In this document: positions 6,335 through 13,587 of the stretch, in pieces
How the letters are laid out: every line of letters starts with the position of its first letter
Position numbering within the stretch: the stretch's first letter is position 1
Assembly (NCBI GenBank): GCA_949289625.1
Contig: CASEPH010000456.1
Location: forward strand, 1-13,587
Length of the DNA stretch: 13,587 nt
Source: an uncultured Clostridia bacterium
GTDB taxonomy: Bacteria; Bacillota_A; Clostridia; Oscillospirales; Oscillospiraceae
Direction: 5' to 3'
Program-made: the position numbers and the translations under genes
Notes under the pieces: model-generated
Databases searched by the model: none
Seen by the model: the letters and a program-made list of their open reading frames with translations, nothing else
Told to the model about the DNA's origin: nothing

Positions 6335-9300
6335 GTGATACAAAAACCGTTCAATAAGGTGCTGGCCGCGAACCGTGGCGAAATCGCGATCCGTATCTTC
6401 CGCGCCTGCTACGATTTGGGCCTTCATACGGTGGCCATGTATTCCAACGAGGACATCAACGGCCAGTTCCGCACCCATGCGGACGAGGCATATCTCATCG
6501 GCGAGAACAAAAGCCCCGTTGGCGCCTACCTGGATATCCCTGCGATCATTGACCTGGCGAAACGCCGCGGTGTGGATGCCATCCATCCCGGCTATGGCTT
6601 CCTTTCGGAAAATGCGGATTTTGCCAAGGCCTGTGAAGAGGCGGGGATCAAATTTATTGGACCACCCAGCAATATTTTGGCGCTGATGGGCGATAAGCTC
6701 AGTGCCAAGCAGATCGCTATTCAGGCCGGGGTTCCCATTATTCCCGGTTGCACCGAGCCGTTGAAAGATGGAGACGATGCCCTGGAGAAGGCCGTTTCCT
6801 TCGGATTCCCCATCATTCTCAAGGCAGCAGCCGGCGGCGGTGGCCGTGGTATGCGCCGCTGCGATACCCCCGAAGAGGTAAAGCCTGCTTTTGAACTGGT
6901 GCGCAGCGAGGCAAAGAAGGCCTTTGGCAACGACGATATTTTCATTGAGAAATTCCTGGTGGAGCCCAAGCACATTGAGGTGCAGATCCTGGCGGACGAG
7001 TACGGCAACTGCTACCATGTGGGCGAGCGTGACTGTTCCCTGCAGCGCCGCTACCAGAAGGTGGTGGAGTTCGCACCGGCCTTCTCCGTGGATGAAAAGA
7101 TCCGGGAGAACATCCGCAACGACGCAGTGAAGATTGCAAAATCTGTGGGCTATGTAAACGCAGGTACCCTGGAGTTCCTGGTGGACCGGTCCGGCGCCTA
7201 CTATTTCATTGAGATGAATCCTCGCATTCAGGTGGAGCATACCGTGACGGAAATGGTCACCGGTATCGACCTGGTGCGCGCTCAGATCCTCATTGCCGAG
7301 GGTTATCCTCTGTCCACCCCCGAGATCGGTCTGACCTGTCAGGAGGACGTCCAGGTTCGAGGTTATGCCATTCAGTGCCGTGTTACGACGGAGGACCCCA
7401 CCAACAACTTTGCACCGGATAACGGCAAGATCACAGCCTACCGGTCCGGCGGCGGTTTTGGTGTTCGTCTGGATGGTGGTAATGCCACAACGGGTACCAT
7501 CATCTCCCCTTATTACGATTCCCTGCTGGTTAAGGTGACCTGTATCGACAACACCTTCAAGGGTGCATGCCGGAAGGCCATGCGTGCCATTGCTGAGGTG
7601 CGGGTCCGGGGCGTCAAGACCAATATTCCCTTTGTCTCCAATATTTTGAGCCATCCCACCTTCCAGGAGGGCAAGTGCCATACCAAATTCATCGACGAGA
7701 CACCGGAGCTGTTTGATATTGCCGACTCCAAGGATCGCGCTACCCGGGTGCTCAAGTACATCGCCAATATTCAGGTGGCAAATCCCGATGCGGAGCGGAA
7801 GCAGTATGATACGCCCAGATTCCCCAAGGGCTCCGGTAATCCCAGACCTGGTCTGAAGCAGCTTTTGGACGAAAAAGGACCGGAGGCCGTCAGCAAGTGG
7901 GTTTTGGATCAGAAGAAACTGCTCATTACTGATACCACCATGCGGGATGCTCATCAGTCTCTGCTTTCCACCAGAATGCGTACCCGCGATATGGTCAAGG
8001 GCGCCGATGGTACGGCGGATATTTTGGCGGATTGCTTCTCTCTGGAGATGTGGGGCGGCGCTACCTTTGATGTGGCTTACCGTTTCCTGCATGAAGATCC
8101 CTGGGAGCGGCTGGATCTGCTCCGGGAAAAGATCCCCAATATTCTTTTCCAGATGCTGCTGCGTGGTTCCAACACCGTGGGCTATCAGAACTACCCCGAC
8201 AACGTGGTCCGGGAGTTTGTCAAGCAGAGCGCCCAGAGCGGCATTGACGTGTTCCGTGTGTTTGACTCCCTGAACTGGATTCCCGGCATGTCCATCGCCA
8301 TGGACGAGGTCCTCAAGCAGAACAAATTCTGTGAGGCCACCATCTGCTATACCGGCGATATTATGGATAAATCCCGTACCCGGTACACCCTGGATTACTA
8401 TGTGAAGATGGCCAAGGAGCTGGAGCATATCGGCGCTCATGCCATTGCCATCAAGGATATGTCCGGTCTGCTCAAGCCCTACGCGGCCAAGGAACTGGTC
8501 CGGGCATTGAAGCAGGAGGTTGGCGTGCCGATCCACCTCCACACCCACGATACCACCGGCAACCAGGTAGCAACCTTGCTTATGGCTGCAGAAGCCGGCG
8601 TAGATATTGTGGATACCGCTGTGGCGTCCATGTCCAGCCTGACTTCCCAGCCTTCCATGAACGCTGTAGTGGCTGCACTGCAGGGCAACCCCAGAGATAC
8701 CGGCCTCAGCATGGAGGGAATCCAGGAACTGACGGATTACTGGGCCGACGTTCGGCTCCGTTACGCCAACTTCGATCACGGCCTCAAGACCCCCGTTACC
8801 GACATCTATCGCTACGAGATCCCCGGCGGCCAGTATACCAACCTGGAGCCCCAGGTCATCTCCCTGGGCCTCGGGCCTCGGTTCCTGGAGGTCAAGGAGA
8901 TGTACAAGAAGGTCAACGATATGCTGGGTGACCTGGTCAAGGTTACACCTTCGTCCAAGATGGTGGGTGATCTGGCCATCTTCATGGTCCAGAACGATCT
9001 GACCCCGGAGAATATTGTGGAAAAGGCAGAACATCTGACCTTCCCGGATTCCGTGGTTTCCTACTTCAAGGGCATGATGGGACAGCCGCCCTGCGGTTTC
9101 CCGGAGGATCTGCAGCGCATCGTCCTCAAGGGCGAGACGCCCATCACCTGCCGGCCTGGCGAGCTGCTGGAGCCTGTGGACTTCGAGCAGGCCAAAAAGG
9201 AGATGGAGGCCTTCTGCCCCAATCCCACCATGCGGGACGTCATTTCCTACTGCATCTATCCCAAGGTGGTGGAGGAATACTGGAAGCATTCCAAGGAGTA

Positions 9301-9757
9301 TGGTTATCTCATGCGGATGGGCTCCCATGTGTTCTTCAACGGTCTTGCCATGGGCGAAACCAACAAGATCAACATCGAGGACGGCAAGACTCTGGTCATC
9401 AAATATCTGGGCCTGGGCGATTACAACGACGACGGCACCAGAAACGTCATTTTCGAGCTTAACGGCAACCGCCGTGAGGTGGCGGTGCCGGATAAGAACG
9501 CCAAGGTCACCGGCAAGACCGTAGTCATGGCCGACCCGCAGGATAAGAGCCATTCCGGCGCTTCCATCCCGGGCATGGTCACAAAGGTCAACGTGAAGCC
9601 CGGCGACAAGGTAGAGGAAAATCAGGTGCTGGCGGTCATCGAGGCCATGAAGATGGAAACCTCTGTGGTGGCCAGAATGAACGGTGTGGTGGATCAGGTC
9701 CTTGTGAAAGAGGGCAGCAATGTCAAGGCAGGCGAGCTGCTGTTCACCATCAAATAA
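6335..9757 (+). CDS. pyc: Pyruvate carboxylase (biotin-dependent, single chain)
   Basis: An 1140-residue multidomain enzyme that converts pyruvate, bicarbonate and ATP to oxaloacetate, replenishing the TCA and aspartate-family pools. Domains in order: biotin carboxylase (1-455) with the ATP-grasp glycine loop KAAAGGGGRGM (163-173), ERDCSLQRR (231-239) and EMNPRIQVEHTVTE (293-306); carboxyltransferase (about 528-1020) opening with TTMRDAHQS (metal ligand D538), the carbamylated lysine in AIKDMSG (K707) and metal-binding HLHTHD (H736, H738); and a C-terminal biotin carrier domain (about 1070-1140) whose EAMKM motif carries the biotinylated lysine, K1106. The length and domain order match the full-length pyruvate carboxylase family rather than split oxaloacetate decarboxylase. 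The GTG start has GAGGTG 5 nt upstream. It is monocistronic, with its own promoter and terminator. Its codons lack TTA, CTA and TCA altogether, suggesting strong expression. Confidence 0.98.
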   Translation: MIQKPFNKVLAANRGEIAIRIFRACYDLGLHTVAMYSNEDINGQFRTHADEAYLIGENKSPVGAYLDIPAIIDLAKRRGVDAIHPGYGFLSENADFAKACEEAGIKFIGPPSNILALMGDKLSAKQIAIQAGVPIIPGCTEPLKDGDDALEKAVSFGFPIILKAAAGGGGRGMRRCDTPEEVKPAFELVRSEAKKAFGNDDIFIEKFLVEPKHIEVQILADEYGNCYHVGERDCSLQRRYQKVVEFAPAFSVDEKIRENIRNDAVKIAKSVGYVNAGTLEFLVDRSGAYYFIEMNPRIQVEHTVTEMVTGIDLVRAQILIAEGYPLSTPEIGLTCQEDVQVRGYAIQCRVTTEDPTNNFAPDNGKITAYRSGGGFGVRLDGGNATTGTIISPYYDSLLVKVTCIDNTFKGACRKAMRAIAEVRVRGVKTNIPFVSNILSHPTFQEGKCHTKFIDETPELFDIADSKDRATRVLKYIANIQVANPDAERKQYDTPRFPKGSGNPRPGLKQLLDEKGPEAVSKWVLDQKKLLITDTTMRDAHQSLLSTRMRTRDMVKGADGTADILADCFSLEMWGGATFDVAYRFLHEDPWERLDLLREKIPNILFQMLLRGSNTVGYQNYPDNVVREFVKQSAQSGIDVFRVFDSLNWIPGMSIAMDEVLKQNKFCEATICYTGDIMDKSRTRYTLDYYVKMAKELEHIGAHAIAIKDMSGLLKPYAAKELVRALKQEVGVPIHLHTHDTTGNQVATLLMAAEAGVDIVDTAVASMSSLTSQPSMNAVVAALQGNPRDTGLSMEGIQELTDYWADVRLRYANFDHGLKTPVTDIYRYEIPGGQYTNLEPQVISLGLGPRFLEVKEMYKKVNDMLGDLVKVTPSSKMVGDLAIFMVQNDLTPENIVEKAEHLTFPDSVVSYFKGMMGQPPCGFPEDLQRIVLKGETPITCRPGELLEPVDFEQAKKEMEAFCPNPTMRDVISYCIYPKVVEEYWKHSKEYGYLMRMGSHVFFNGLAMGETNKINIEDGKTLVIKYLGLGDYNDDGTRNVIFELNGNRREVAVPDKNAKVTGKTVVMADPQDKSHSGASIPGMVTKVNVKPGDKVEENQVLAVIEAMKMETSVVARMNGVVDQVLVKEGSNVKAGELLFTIK

Positions 9758-9764
9758 GATTTGC

Positions 9765-9797
9765 AACAGGAGCGCATTTCGCGCTCCTGTTTTCTTT
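9765..9797 (+). terminator. Intrinsic terminator of pyc
   Basis: AACAGGAGCGC (9765-9775), loop ATTTC, GCGCTCCTGTT (9781-9791): a perfect 11-bp stem, followed by TTCTTT (9792-9797). It begins 8 nt after the pyc stop. Confidence 0.92.
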
Positions 9798-9813
9798 GTG
9801 GAAACTTTCCACA
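9797..9813 (+). promoter_or_regulatory. 17-bp palindrome upstream of the mutase promoter (candidate operator)
   Basis: TGTGGAAACTTTCCACA is a perfect inverted repeat of 8 bp around a single central base. It begins at the end of the pyc terminator tail and ends 6 bp before the -35 box of the next gene. The one-base centre makes a stable RNA hairpin unlikely, so a DNA-binding dimer is the natural reading. Each half-site also resembles a degenerate DnaA box (TTATCCACA). The regulator is unknown. Confidence 0.45.
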
Positions 9814-9819
9814 GCTGTC

Positions 9820-9848
9820 TTGCATGTGTAGGAAAAAACCGGTATAAT
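9820..9848 (+). promoter_or_regulatory. Promoter of the phosphohexomutase gene
   Basis: A perfect -10 box TATAAT (9843-9848) lies 17 bp from a weak -35 box TTGCAT (9820-9825). The predicted start is near 9855, only about 16 nt before the TTG start codon. The weak -35 fits a promoter that needs an activator, possibly through the adjacent palindrome. Confidence 0.7.
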
Positions 9849-9854
9849 AGCCCC

Positions 9855-9861
9855 AAAGGAG
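9855..9861 (+). promoter_or_regulatory. Ribosome binding site that fixes the mutase TTG start
   Basis: AAAGGAG ends immediately before an in-frame TTG at 9862, which is too close to be used, and lies 9 nt before a second TTG at 9871, the correct distance. No ATG or GTG start is available at a suitable distance. Confidence 0.8.
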
Positions 9862-9870
9862 TTGATTTCA

Positions 9871-11619
9871 TTGACTGCTGAAGAGAAATACAAGGTTTGG
9901 CTGGAGCAGGTGCCCGGGGATTCCGATTTGGCCCAGGAACTGCAAGGCATTGAAAATGACTGTGAAGAGATCAGTTCCCGCTTTCACGGGGATCTGACCT
10001 TTGGAACCGCAGGCCTTCGGGGAATCATGGGGGTCGGTACGGATCGGATGAACATTTATACGGTGCGCAGAGCCGCCCGAGCCTATGGCCAGTATTTGAA
10101 GGCTGCGCCTCTGCCGGATACCTGCGCCATCGCCTACGATACCCGCAACAATTCAGAACTGTTCGCCAAGACCTGCGCGGTGGCGCTGGCGGAAGAGGGA
10201 ATTCAGGTATATCTGTTCCCGGAACCGGTGCCCACACCCATGCTGTCCTTTGCGGTACGGGATCTGAAAACCGGTGGCGGCGTGGTCATGACTGCCAGCC
10301 ATAATCCTGCGGCCTATAATGGAATGAAATGCTATGGCAGTGATGGCTGCCAGCAGACTGATGAGCCAGCTGCGGAGGTCTATGCCCGGATGCAGGAGCT
10401 GCCTATGCTGTCAGAGCCTGCCACGGATTACGGGACCCAGCTTGAGTTGGGGAATATCCAGCTGCTGGATCAGAGCATCTTTACGCGGTATTACGAAACG
10501 GTGCTGCGGGAGAGCCTTTGCAAAGGGCTGATTCCTGTCTCCGGCGTTAAAGTCCTGTATACGCCCCTCCATGGGACGGGTTTAAAGCCGGTGACGGCGA
10601 TCCTGGACCAACTGGGCGTGGACTACGATCTGGTGGAAAGTCAGACGACTCCCGACGGCAATTTCCCTACCTGTCCCTATCCCAATCCGGAGACAGAGGC
10701 TGCGTTTTCTGAGGCCACAGCGATCATTCAGAAGCAGAAAACTCGGTATGACCTAATTCTGGCCACGGATCCGGACTCTGACCGGATGGCTGCGGCGGTT
10801 CCTAAGTATGATGGGGATGGGAAACTGCTTGCCCTTCGTCGCTTTTCCGGCAATGAACTGGGCTGCATGATGCTGGAGTTCATTCTCAACAACCGCCTGC
10901 GGCAGAACAATTTACCAAAACATCCGAAGTGCATCAAGAGCATTGTGACCACGCCCATGGTTCGGGCCATTGGCGATCAGTACGGCTGCGAGACTGTGGA
11001 TGTGCTCACCGGATTCAAGTATATCGGCAGCACCATTCTGGAGCTGGAACAGCAGGGAAGAGCGGAAGAGGCTGTCTTTGCTTTTGAGGAAAGCTGCGGC
11101 TTCCTGAAGGGTTCCTATGTCCGGGATAAGGACGCCCAGGTGGCCTGTATGCTGATCTGCGAACTGGCGGCGGCCTGCAAGCTGGAGGGCATGGATCTGG
11201 CGGAAAAGATGGACCGGCTCTACCGGCGCTATGGATATTTCCAGACCCGGGTTTTGTCGGTGGAACTGGATGGAGAGACCGGAAAGGCCCTGTGCGGCGC
11301 TTTTATTGACAAACTTCGTCAGACGCCTCCTAGGACGGTGGCGGCATTGCCGGTGAACCAAATTGCGGATTACCAGCTGGGATACGCCGTTGACTGTGAT
11401 CAGGGTGTCAAGACGGAGCTCCATTTCCCCAAGTCTAATGTGCTGTCCTATCAGATAGGGGGCTGCGGACAGGTGATCTTGCGGCCTTCCGGCACCGAGC
11501 CCAAGCTCAAGCTCTATTTCTTCGCCTCTGCCGAAACGGAACAGCAGGCGGAGGCGATTCTGGACGGATTGGTGGGAGATTTCCGGCAGCAGCTGCGAGA
11601 CTATGGAATTTCCTGCTGA
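9871..11619 (+). CDS. Phosphoglucomutase/phosphomannomutase (alpha-D-phosphohexomutase)
   Basis: A 582-residue cytoplasmic enzyme, close in length to Bacillus PgcA. It interconverts hexose 1- and 6-phosphates, supplying glucose 1-phosphate for polysaccharide and envelope precursors. Seen: FGTAGLRG near the N-terminus (residues 45-52); the phosphoserine loop TASHNP with catalytic Ser143; metal-binding DPDSDR (300-305); the sugar-binding motif FEESCGF (405-411); and the C-terminal phosphate-binding loop RPSGTEPK (538-545). All four active-site loops are intact. Sequence alone does not separate glucose from mannose specificity, so no gene symbol is given, though the long form with GTAGLRG is usually phosphoglucomutase. 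It is probably monocistronic: its own promoter precedes it and the valS promoter starts 6 bp after its stop. No terminator of its own is visible. The start is TTG at 9871, chosen from the ribosome binding site. Confidence 0.95.
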   Translation: MTAEEKYKVWLEQVPGDSDLAQELQGIENDCEEISSRFHGDLTFGTAGLRGIMGVGTDRMNIYTVRRAARAYGQYLKAAPLPDTCAIAYDTRNNSELFAKTCAVALAEEGIQVYLFPEPVPTPMLSFAVRDLKTGGGVVMTASHNPAAYNGMKCYGSDGCQQTDEPAAEVYARMQELPMLSEPATDYGTQLELGNIQLLDQSIFTRYYETVLRESLCKGLIPVSGVKVLYTPLHGTGLKPVTAILDQLGVDYDLVESQTTPDGNFPTCPYPNPETEAAFSEATAIIQKQKTRYDLILATDPDSDRMAAAVPKYDGDGKLLALRRFSGNELGCMMLEFILNNRLRQNNLPKHPKCIKSIVTTPMVRAIGDQYGCETVDVLTGFKYIGSTILELEQQGRAEEAVFAFEESCGFLKGSYVRDKDAQVACMLICELAAACKLEGMDLAEKMDRLYRRYGYFQTRVLSVELDGETGKALCGAFIDKLRQTPPRTVAALPVNQIADYQLGYAVDCDQGVKTELHFPKSNVLSYQIGGCGQVILRPSGTEPKLKLYFFASAETEQQAEAILDGLVGDFRQQLRDYGISC

Positions 11620-11624
11620 TGGGG

Positions 11625-11653
11625 TTGACAACCGCCTGGGAACATGATATGAT
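11625..11653 (+). promoter_or_regulatory. Sigma-A promoter of the valS T-box transcript
   Basis: A perfect -35 box TTGACA (11625-11630) and a -10 box TATGAT (11648-11653) are 17 bp apart. The predicted start is near 11660, about 20 nt before T-box Stem I and about 260 nt before the valS ATG. It is one of the strongest-looking promoters in the window, as expected for a gene controlled by attenuation rather than initiation. Confidence 0.9.
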
Positions 11654-11680
11654 CCATTTTAATACCGAACATCGGCAATG

Positions 11681-11898
11681 CGGAAGAGGAGTAGAACGCT
11701 GACTCATTCAGAGAGCAGGCGGTGGGTGCAAGCCTGTATGAAATGCGTTTGAAGGTCGCTTCCAAGCCGCCTCTTTGAATGGAGTAGGAGAGGCCGGGAA
11801 CTCCCGTTACAGAGGTTCGAGTGCGGCCTGTGGCCGAATTCAGGTGGTACCGCGGAATCGTTCGCCCTGAACAGTGATCTGTTCAGGGCGTCTTTTTT
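11681..11898 (+). ncRNA. T-box leader responding to uncharged tRNA-Val
   Basis: A complete T-box riboswitch. Stem I: GGAAG (11682-11686) pairs with CTTCC (11759-11763) and AACGC (11695-11699) with GCGTT (11745-11749). The internal loop between them has AGTA (11690-11693) on one side and, on the other, GAA followed by the specifier GTC (11755-11757), a valine codon. The distal part has a GAGAG bulge (11711-11715) and a CAGGC/GCCTG helix. Middle hairpins are GCCTCT/AGAGGC (11769-11794), CGGG/CCCG (11795-11806) and CGGCC/GGCCG (11824-11836). The T-box AGGTGGTACCGCG (11842-11854) holds TGGT (11845-11848), which would pair with a tRNA ending ACCA. Antiterminator helix TTCAGG (11839-11844)/CCTGAA (11866-11871) competes with the terminator. 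Uncharged tRNA-Val should favour read-through into valS. Confidence 0.96.
11863..11898 (+). terminator. Terminator arm of the valS T-box
   Basis: CGCCCTGAACAG (11863-11874), loop TGAT, CTGTTCAGGGCG (11879-11890): a perfect 12-bp stem, followed by TC and six T (11893-11898). Its 5' arm shares CCTGAA with the antiterminator helix, the switch expected in a transcriptional T-box. It may also end read-through transcripts from the upstream mutase gene. Confidence 0.95.
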
Positions 11899-11918
11899 AT
11901 TTAAGGAGATGAATGTCA

Positions 11919-13587
11919 ATGAAAGAACTGCCCAAGATTTATGATCCCAAGCAGGTGGAGCCTGGGATTTATGAAATGTGGGAAAAGGGTGGGTATTTTC
12001 ATACCCAGCGGGATCCCGAGAAAAAGCCCTTTACCATTGTGATGCCCCCACCCAACGTCACAGGACAGCTCCACATGGGCCATGCTATGGACTGTACCCT
12101 GCAGGATATTCTGATCCGCTTTAAGCGGATGCAGGGCTACGCGGCCCTTTGGCTGCCCGGTTGCGACCATGCGGGCATCGCCACCCAGATCAAGGTGGAG
12201 GAAGAGCTTCGTAAGGAGGGGCTGACCCGCTATGATCTGGGCCGTGAGAAGTTCCTGGAACGGGTCTGGGCCTGGAAGGAGCAGTACGGGGATCGGATTG
12301 TCCGGCAGCAGCGGACCCTGGGTTCCTCTTGTGACTGGAAGCGGCACCGGTTTACCATGGACGAAGGCTGTTCCAAGGCGGTGCGGGAGGTCTTTGTGCG
12401 GCTGTATGAAAAGGGCCTGATCTACAAGGGAAGCCGGATCATCAACTGGTGTCCCCACTGCCGGACCGCCCTGTCCGACGCAGAGGTGGAGTATTCGGAA
12501 AAGCCCGGCAAGCTCTGGCATCTCCGGTATCCCCTGAAGGACGAGCCCGGAAAATATCTGGTGGTAGCTACCACCCGGCCGGAAACCATGATGGGCGATA
12601 CTGGCGTGGCTGTGAACCCCAACGACGAACGGTATCGGGATCTGGTGGGCAAGACCTGTATTCTGCCCATCATCAACCGGGAACTGCCCATCGTAGCCGA
12701 CGACTATGTGGAGATGGACTTCGGCACTGGCTGCGTGAAGATGACCCCAGCCCATGACCCCAACGACTTTGAGGTGGGCCAGCGGCACAATCTTGAGATC
12801 GTCCGCGTCATCGATGACGACGGTAAGATCAACGCCCAGGGCGGACCTTACGAGGGCATGGACCGGTACGAGTGCCGGAAAGCTGTGGTGAAGGATCTGG
12901 AGGAACAGGGGTATTTGGAAAAGGTGGAGGACTACACCCACAACGTGTCCACCTGCTACCGCTGCCATAACGACGTGGAACCGTTGATCTCCGCTCAGTG
13001 GTTTGTCAAGATGAAACCCCTGGCCCAGGAGGCCATTCGGGTGGTAGAGGAAGGCGAAACCAAATTTGTGCCGGACCGCTTCTCCAAGACTTATCTCAAC
13101 TGGATGGAGAATGTCCACGACTGGTGTATTTCCCGGCAGCTCTGGTGGGGCCATCAGATTCCGGCTTGGAAGTGCCCCAAGTGTGGGGAATATACCGTGT
13201 CCCGGGAGGATCCTACGGAGTGTGCCCACTGCGGCTGCAAGGATATCGTCCGGGAAGAGGACGTGTTGGATACCTGGTTCTCCTCGGCTCTGTGGCCCTT
13301 CGAGACCCTGGGCTGGCCAGAGAATACCGAGGACCTGCGGTACTTCTATCCCACCGACGTGCTGGTGACGGGCTATGACATCATCTTCTTCTGGGTGGCC
13401 CGTATGATTTTCTCCGGCTGTGAACAGACCGGTAAGACGCCCTTCCACACGGTGCTGATCCATGGCCTGGTCCGGGACGACAAGGGCCGGAAGATGAGCA
13501 AATCTCTGGGCAACGGCATTGATCCTCTGGAGATGGTGGAACGGTATGGCGCTGATGCCCTCCGGATGAATATGATCACCGGCAACA
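11919..13587 (+). CDS. valS: Valine--tRNA ligase, 3' end missing
   Basis: 556 codons are visible without a stop, out of about 880 in the family; the gene runs off the right edge. It charges tRNA-Val with valine. Seen: the class I HIGH-type motif HMGH (52-55), [10 protein letters not shown], the CP1 editing domain with TTRPET (218-223) and [10 protein letters not shown], a zinc-ribbon-like pair C419/C422 and C435/C438, the [10 protein letters not shown] block, and the KMSKS loop (525-529). The missing part should be the anticodon-binding domain and the C-terminal coiled coil. The start ATG at 11919 has AAGGAG (11903-11908) 10 nt upstream; an in-frame ATG at 11913 (4 nt from the site) would add two residues and cannot be excluded. 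Expression is controlled by the T-box directly upstream, whose specifier codon matches valine. Confidence 0.97.
   Translation, partial: MKELPKIYDPKQVEPGIYEMWEKGGYFHTQRDPEKKPFTIVMPPPNVTGQLHMGHAMDCTLQDILIRFKRMQGYAALWLPGCDHAGIATQIKVEEELRKEGLTRYDLGREKFLERVWAWKEQYGDRIVRQQRTLGSSCDWKRHRFTMDEGCSKAVREVFVRLYEKGLIYKGSRIINWCPHCRTALSDAEVEYSEKPGKLWHLRYPLKDEPGKYLVVATTRPETMMGDTGVAVNPNDERYRDLVGKTCILPIINRELPIVADDYVEMDFGTGCVKMTPAHDPNDFEVGQRHNLEIVRVIDDDGKINAQGGPYEGMDRYECRKAVVKDLEEQGYLEKVEDYTHNVSTCYRCHNDVEPLISAQWFVKMKPLAQEAIRVVEEGETKFVPDRFSKTYLNWMENVHDWCISRQLWWGHQIPAWKCPKCGEYTVSREDPTECAHCGCKDIVREEDVLDTWFSSALWPFETLGWPENTEDLRYFYPTDVLVTGYDIIFFWVARMIFSGCEQTGKTPFHTVLIHGLVRDDKGRKMSKSLGNGIDPLEMVERYGADALRMNMITGN

Noticed and set aside
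6233..9871. A 1212-codon antisense frame opposite pyc
   Set aside because: It is in codon register with pyc, has no ribosome binding site or recognisable domain, and is explained by the absence of TTA/CTA/TCA codons in pyc.
11916..13463. A 515-codon antisense frame opposite valS
   Set aside because: It is in register with valS, which has all class I synthetase motifs; the antisense product is a compositional shadow.
1..13587. Mobile element, phage, toxin-antitoxin, defence system or CRISPR array
   Set aside because: Gene spacing is filled by conserved housekeeping genes with ordinary signals; no direct-repeat arrays, transposase, integrase or defence motifs were seen.

Overview
The window looks like a stretch of conserved chromosome from a low-to-middle GC Gram-positive bacterium, most likely a Clostridia member of the Oscillospiraceae/Flavonifractor-Oscillibacter type. 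This placement is an inference. It rests on MutS2 with a Smr domain, an HPr with both His15 and Ser46, a T-box leader upstream of valS, strong AGGAG-type ribosome binding sites, near-consensus sigma-A promoters, and GTG/TTG starts. All genes lie on the + strand. I see no mobile element, phage, tRNA, rRNA, CRISPR array or sign of recent transfer.

Layout. Bases 1-2154 hold the 3' nine-tenths of mutS2, whose start lies outside the window. A sigma-A promoter then drives ptsH (HPr), which is followed by a perfect 12-bp hairpin and uvrC. uvrC overlaps rsmD by 10 bp, and coaD follows 6 bp later. A coiled-coil gene resembling actinobacterial SepIVA/DivIVA-like proteins comes next, and the block closes with a strong intrinsic terminator (about 6109-6144). 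A fully consensus promoter sits inside the rsmD reading frame, so coaD and the coiled-coil gene probably have their own transcript start. pyc (pyruvate carboxylase, one 1140-residue chain) is a monocistronic unit with promoter, leader hairpin and terminator. A phosphoglucomutase/phosphomannomutase gene follows, with its own promoter, a very short leader, a TTG start and a 17-bp palindrome just upstream of its -35 box. The window ends with a promoter, a complete tRNA-Val-responsive T-box leader (specifier GUC) and the first 556 codons of valS, which runs off the right edge.

Functionally this is housekeeping: genome maintenance and ribosome rescue (mutS2, uvrC), carbon-source regulation (HPr), ribosome and coenzyme A biogenesis (rsmD, coaD), probable envelope or division scaffolding (the coiled-coil protein), anaplerosis (pyc), sugar-phosphate interconversion (the mutase) and translation (valS). 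I did not find an undescribed multi-gene system. The points most worth a second look are regulatory: the T-box, the promoter inside rsmD, the palindrome before the mutase gene, the hairpin between ptsH and uvrC, and the coiled-coil protein next to coaD.
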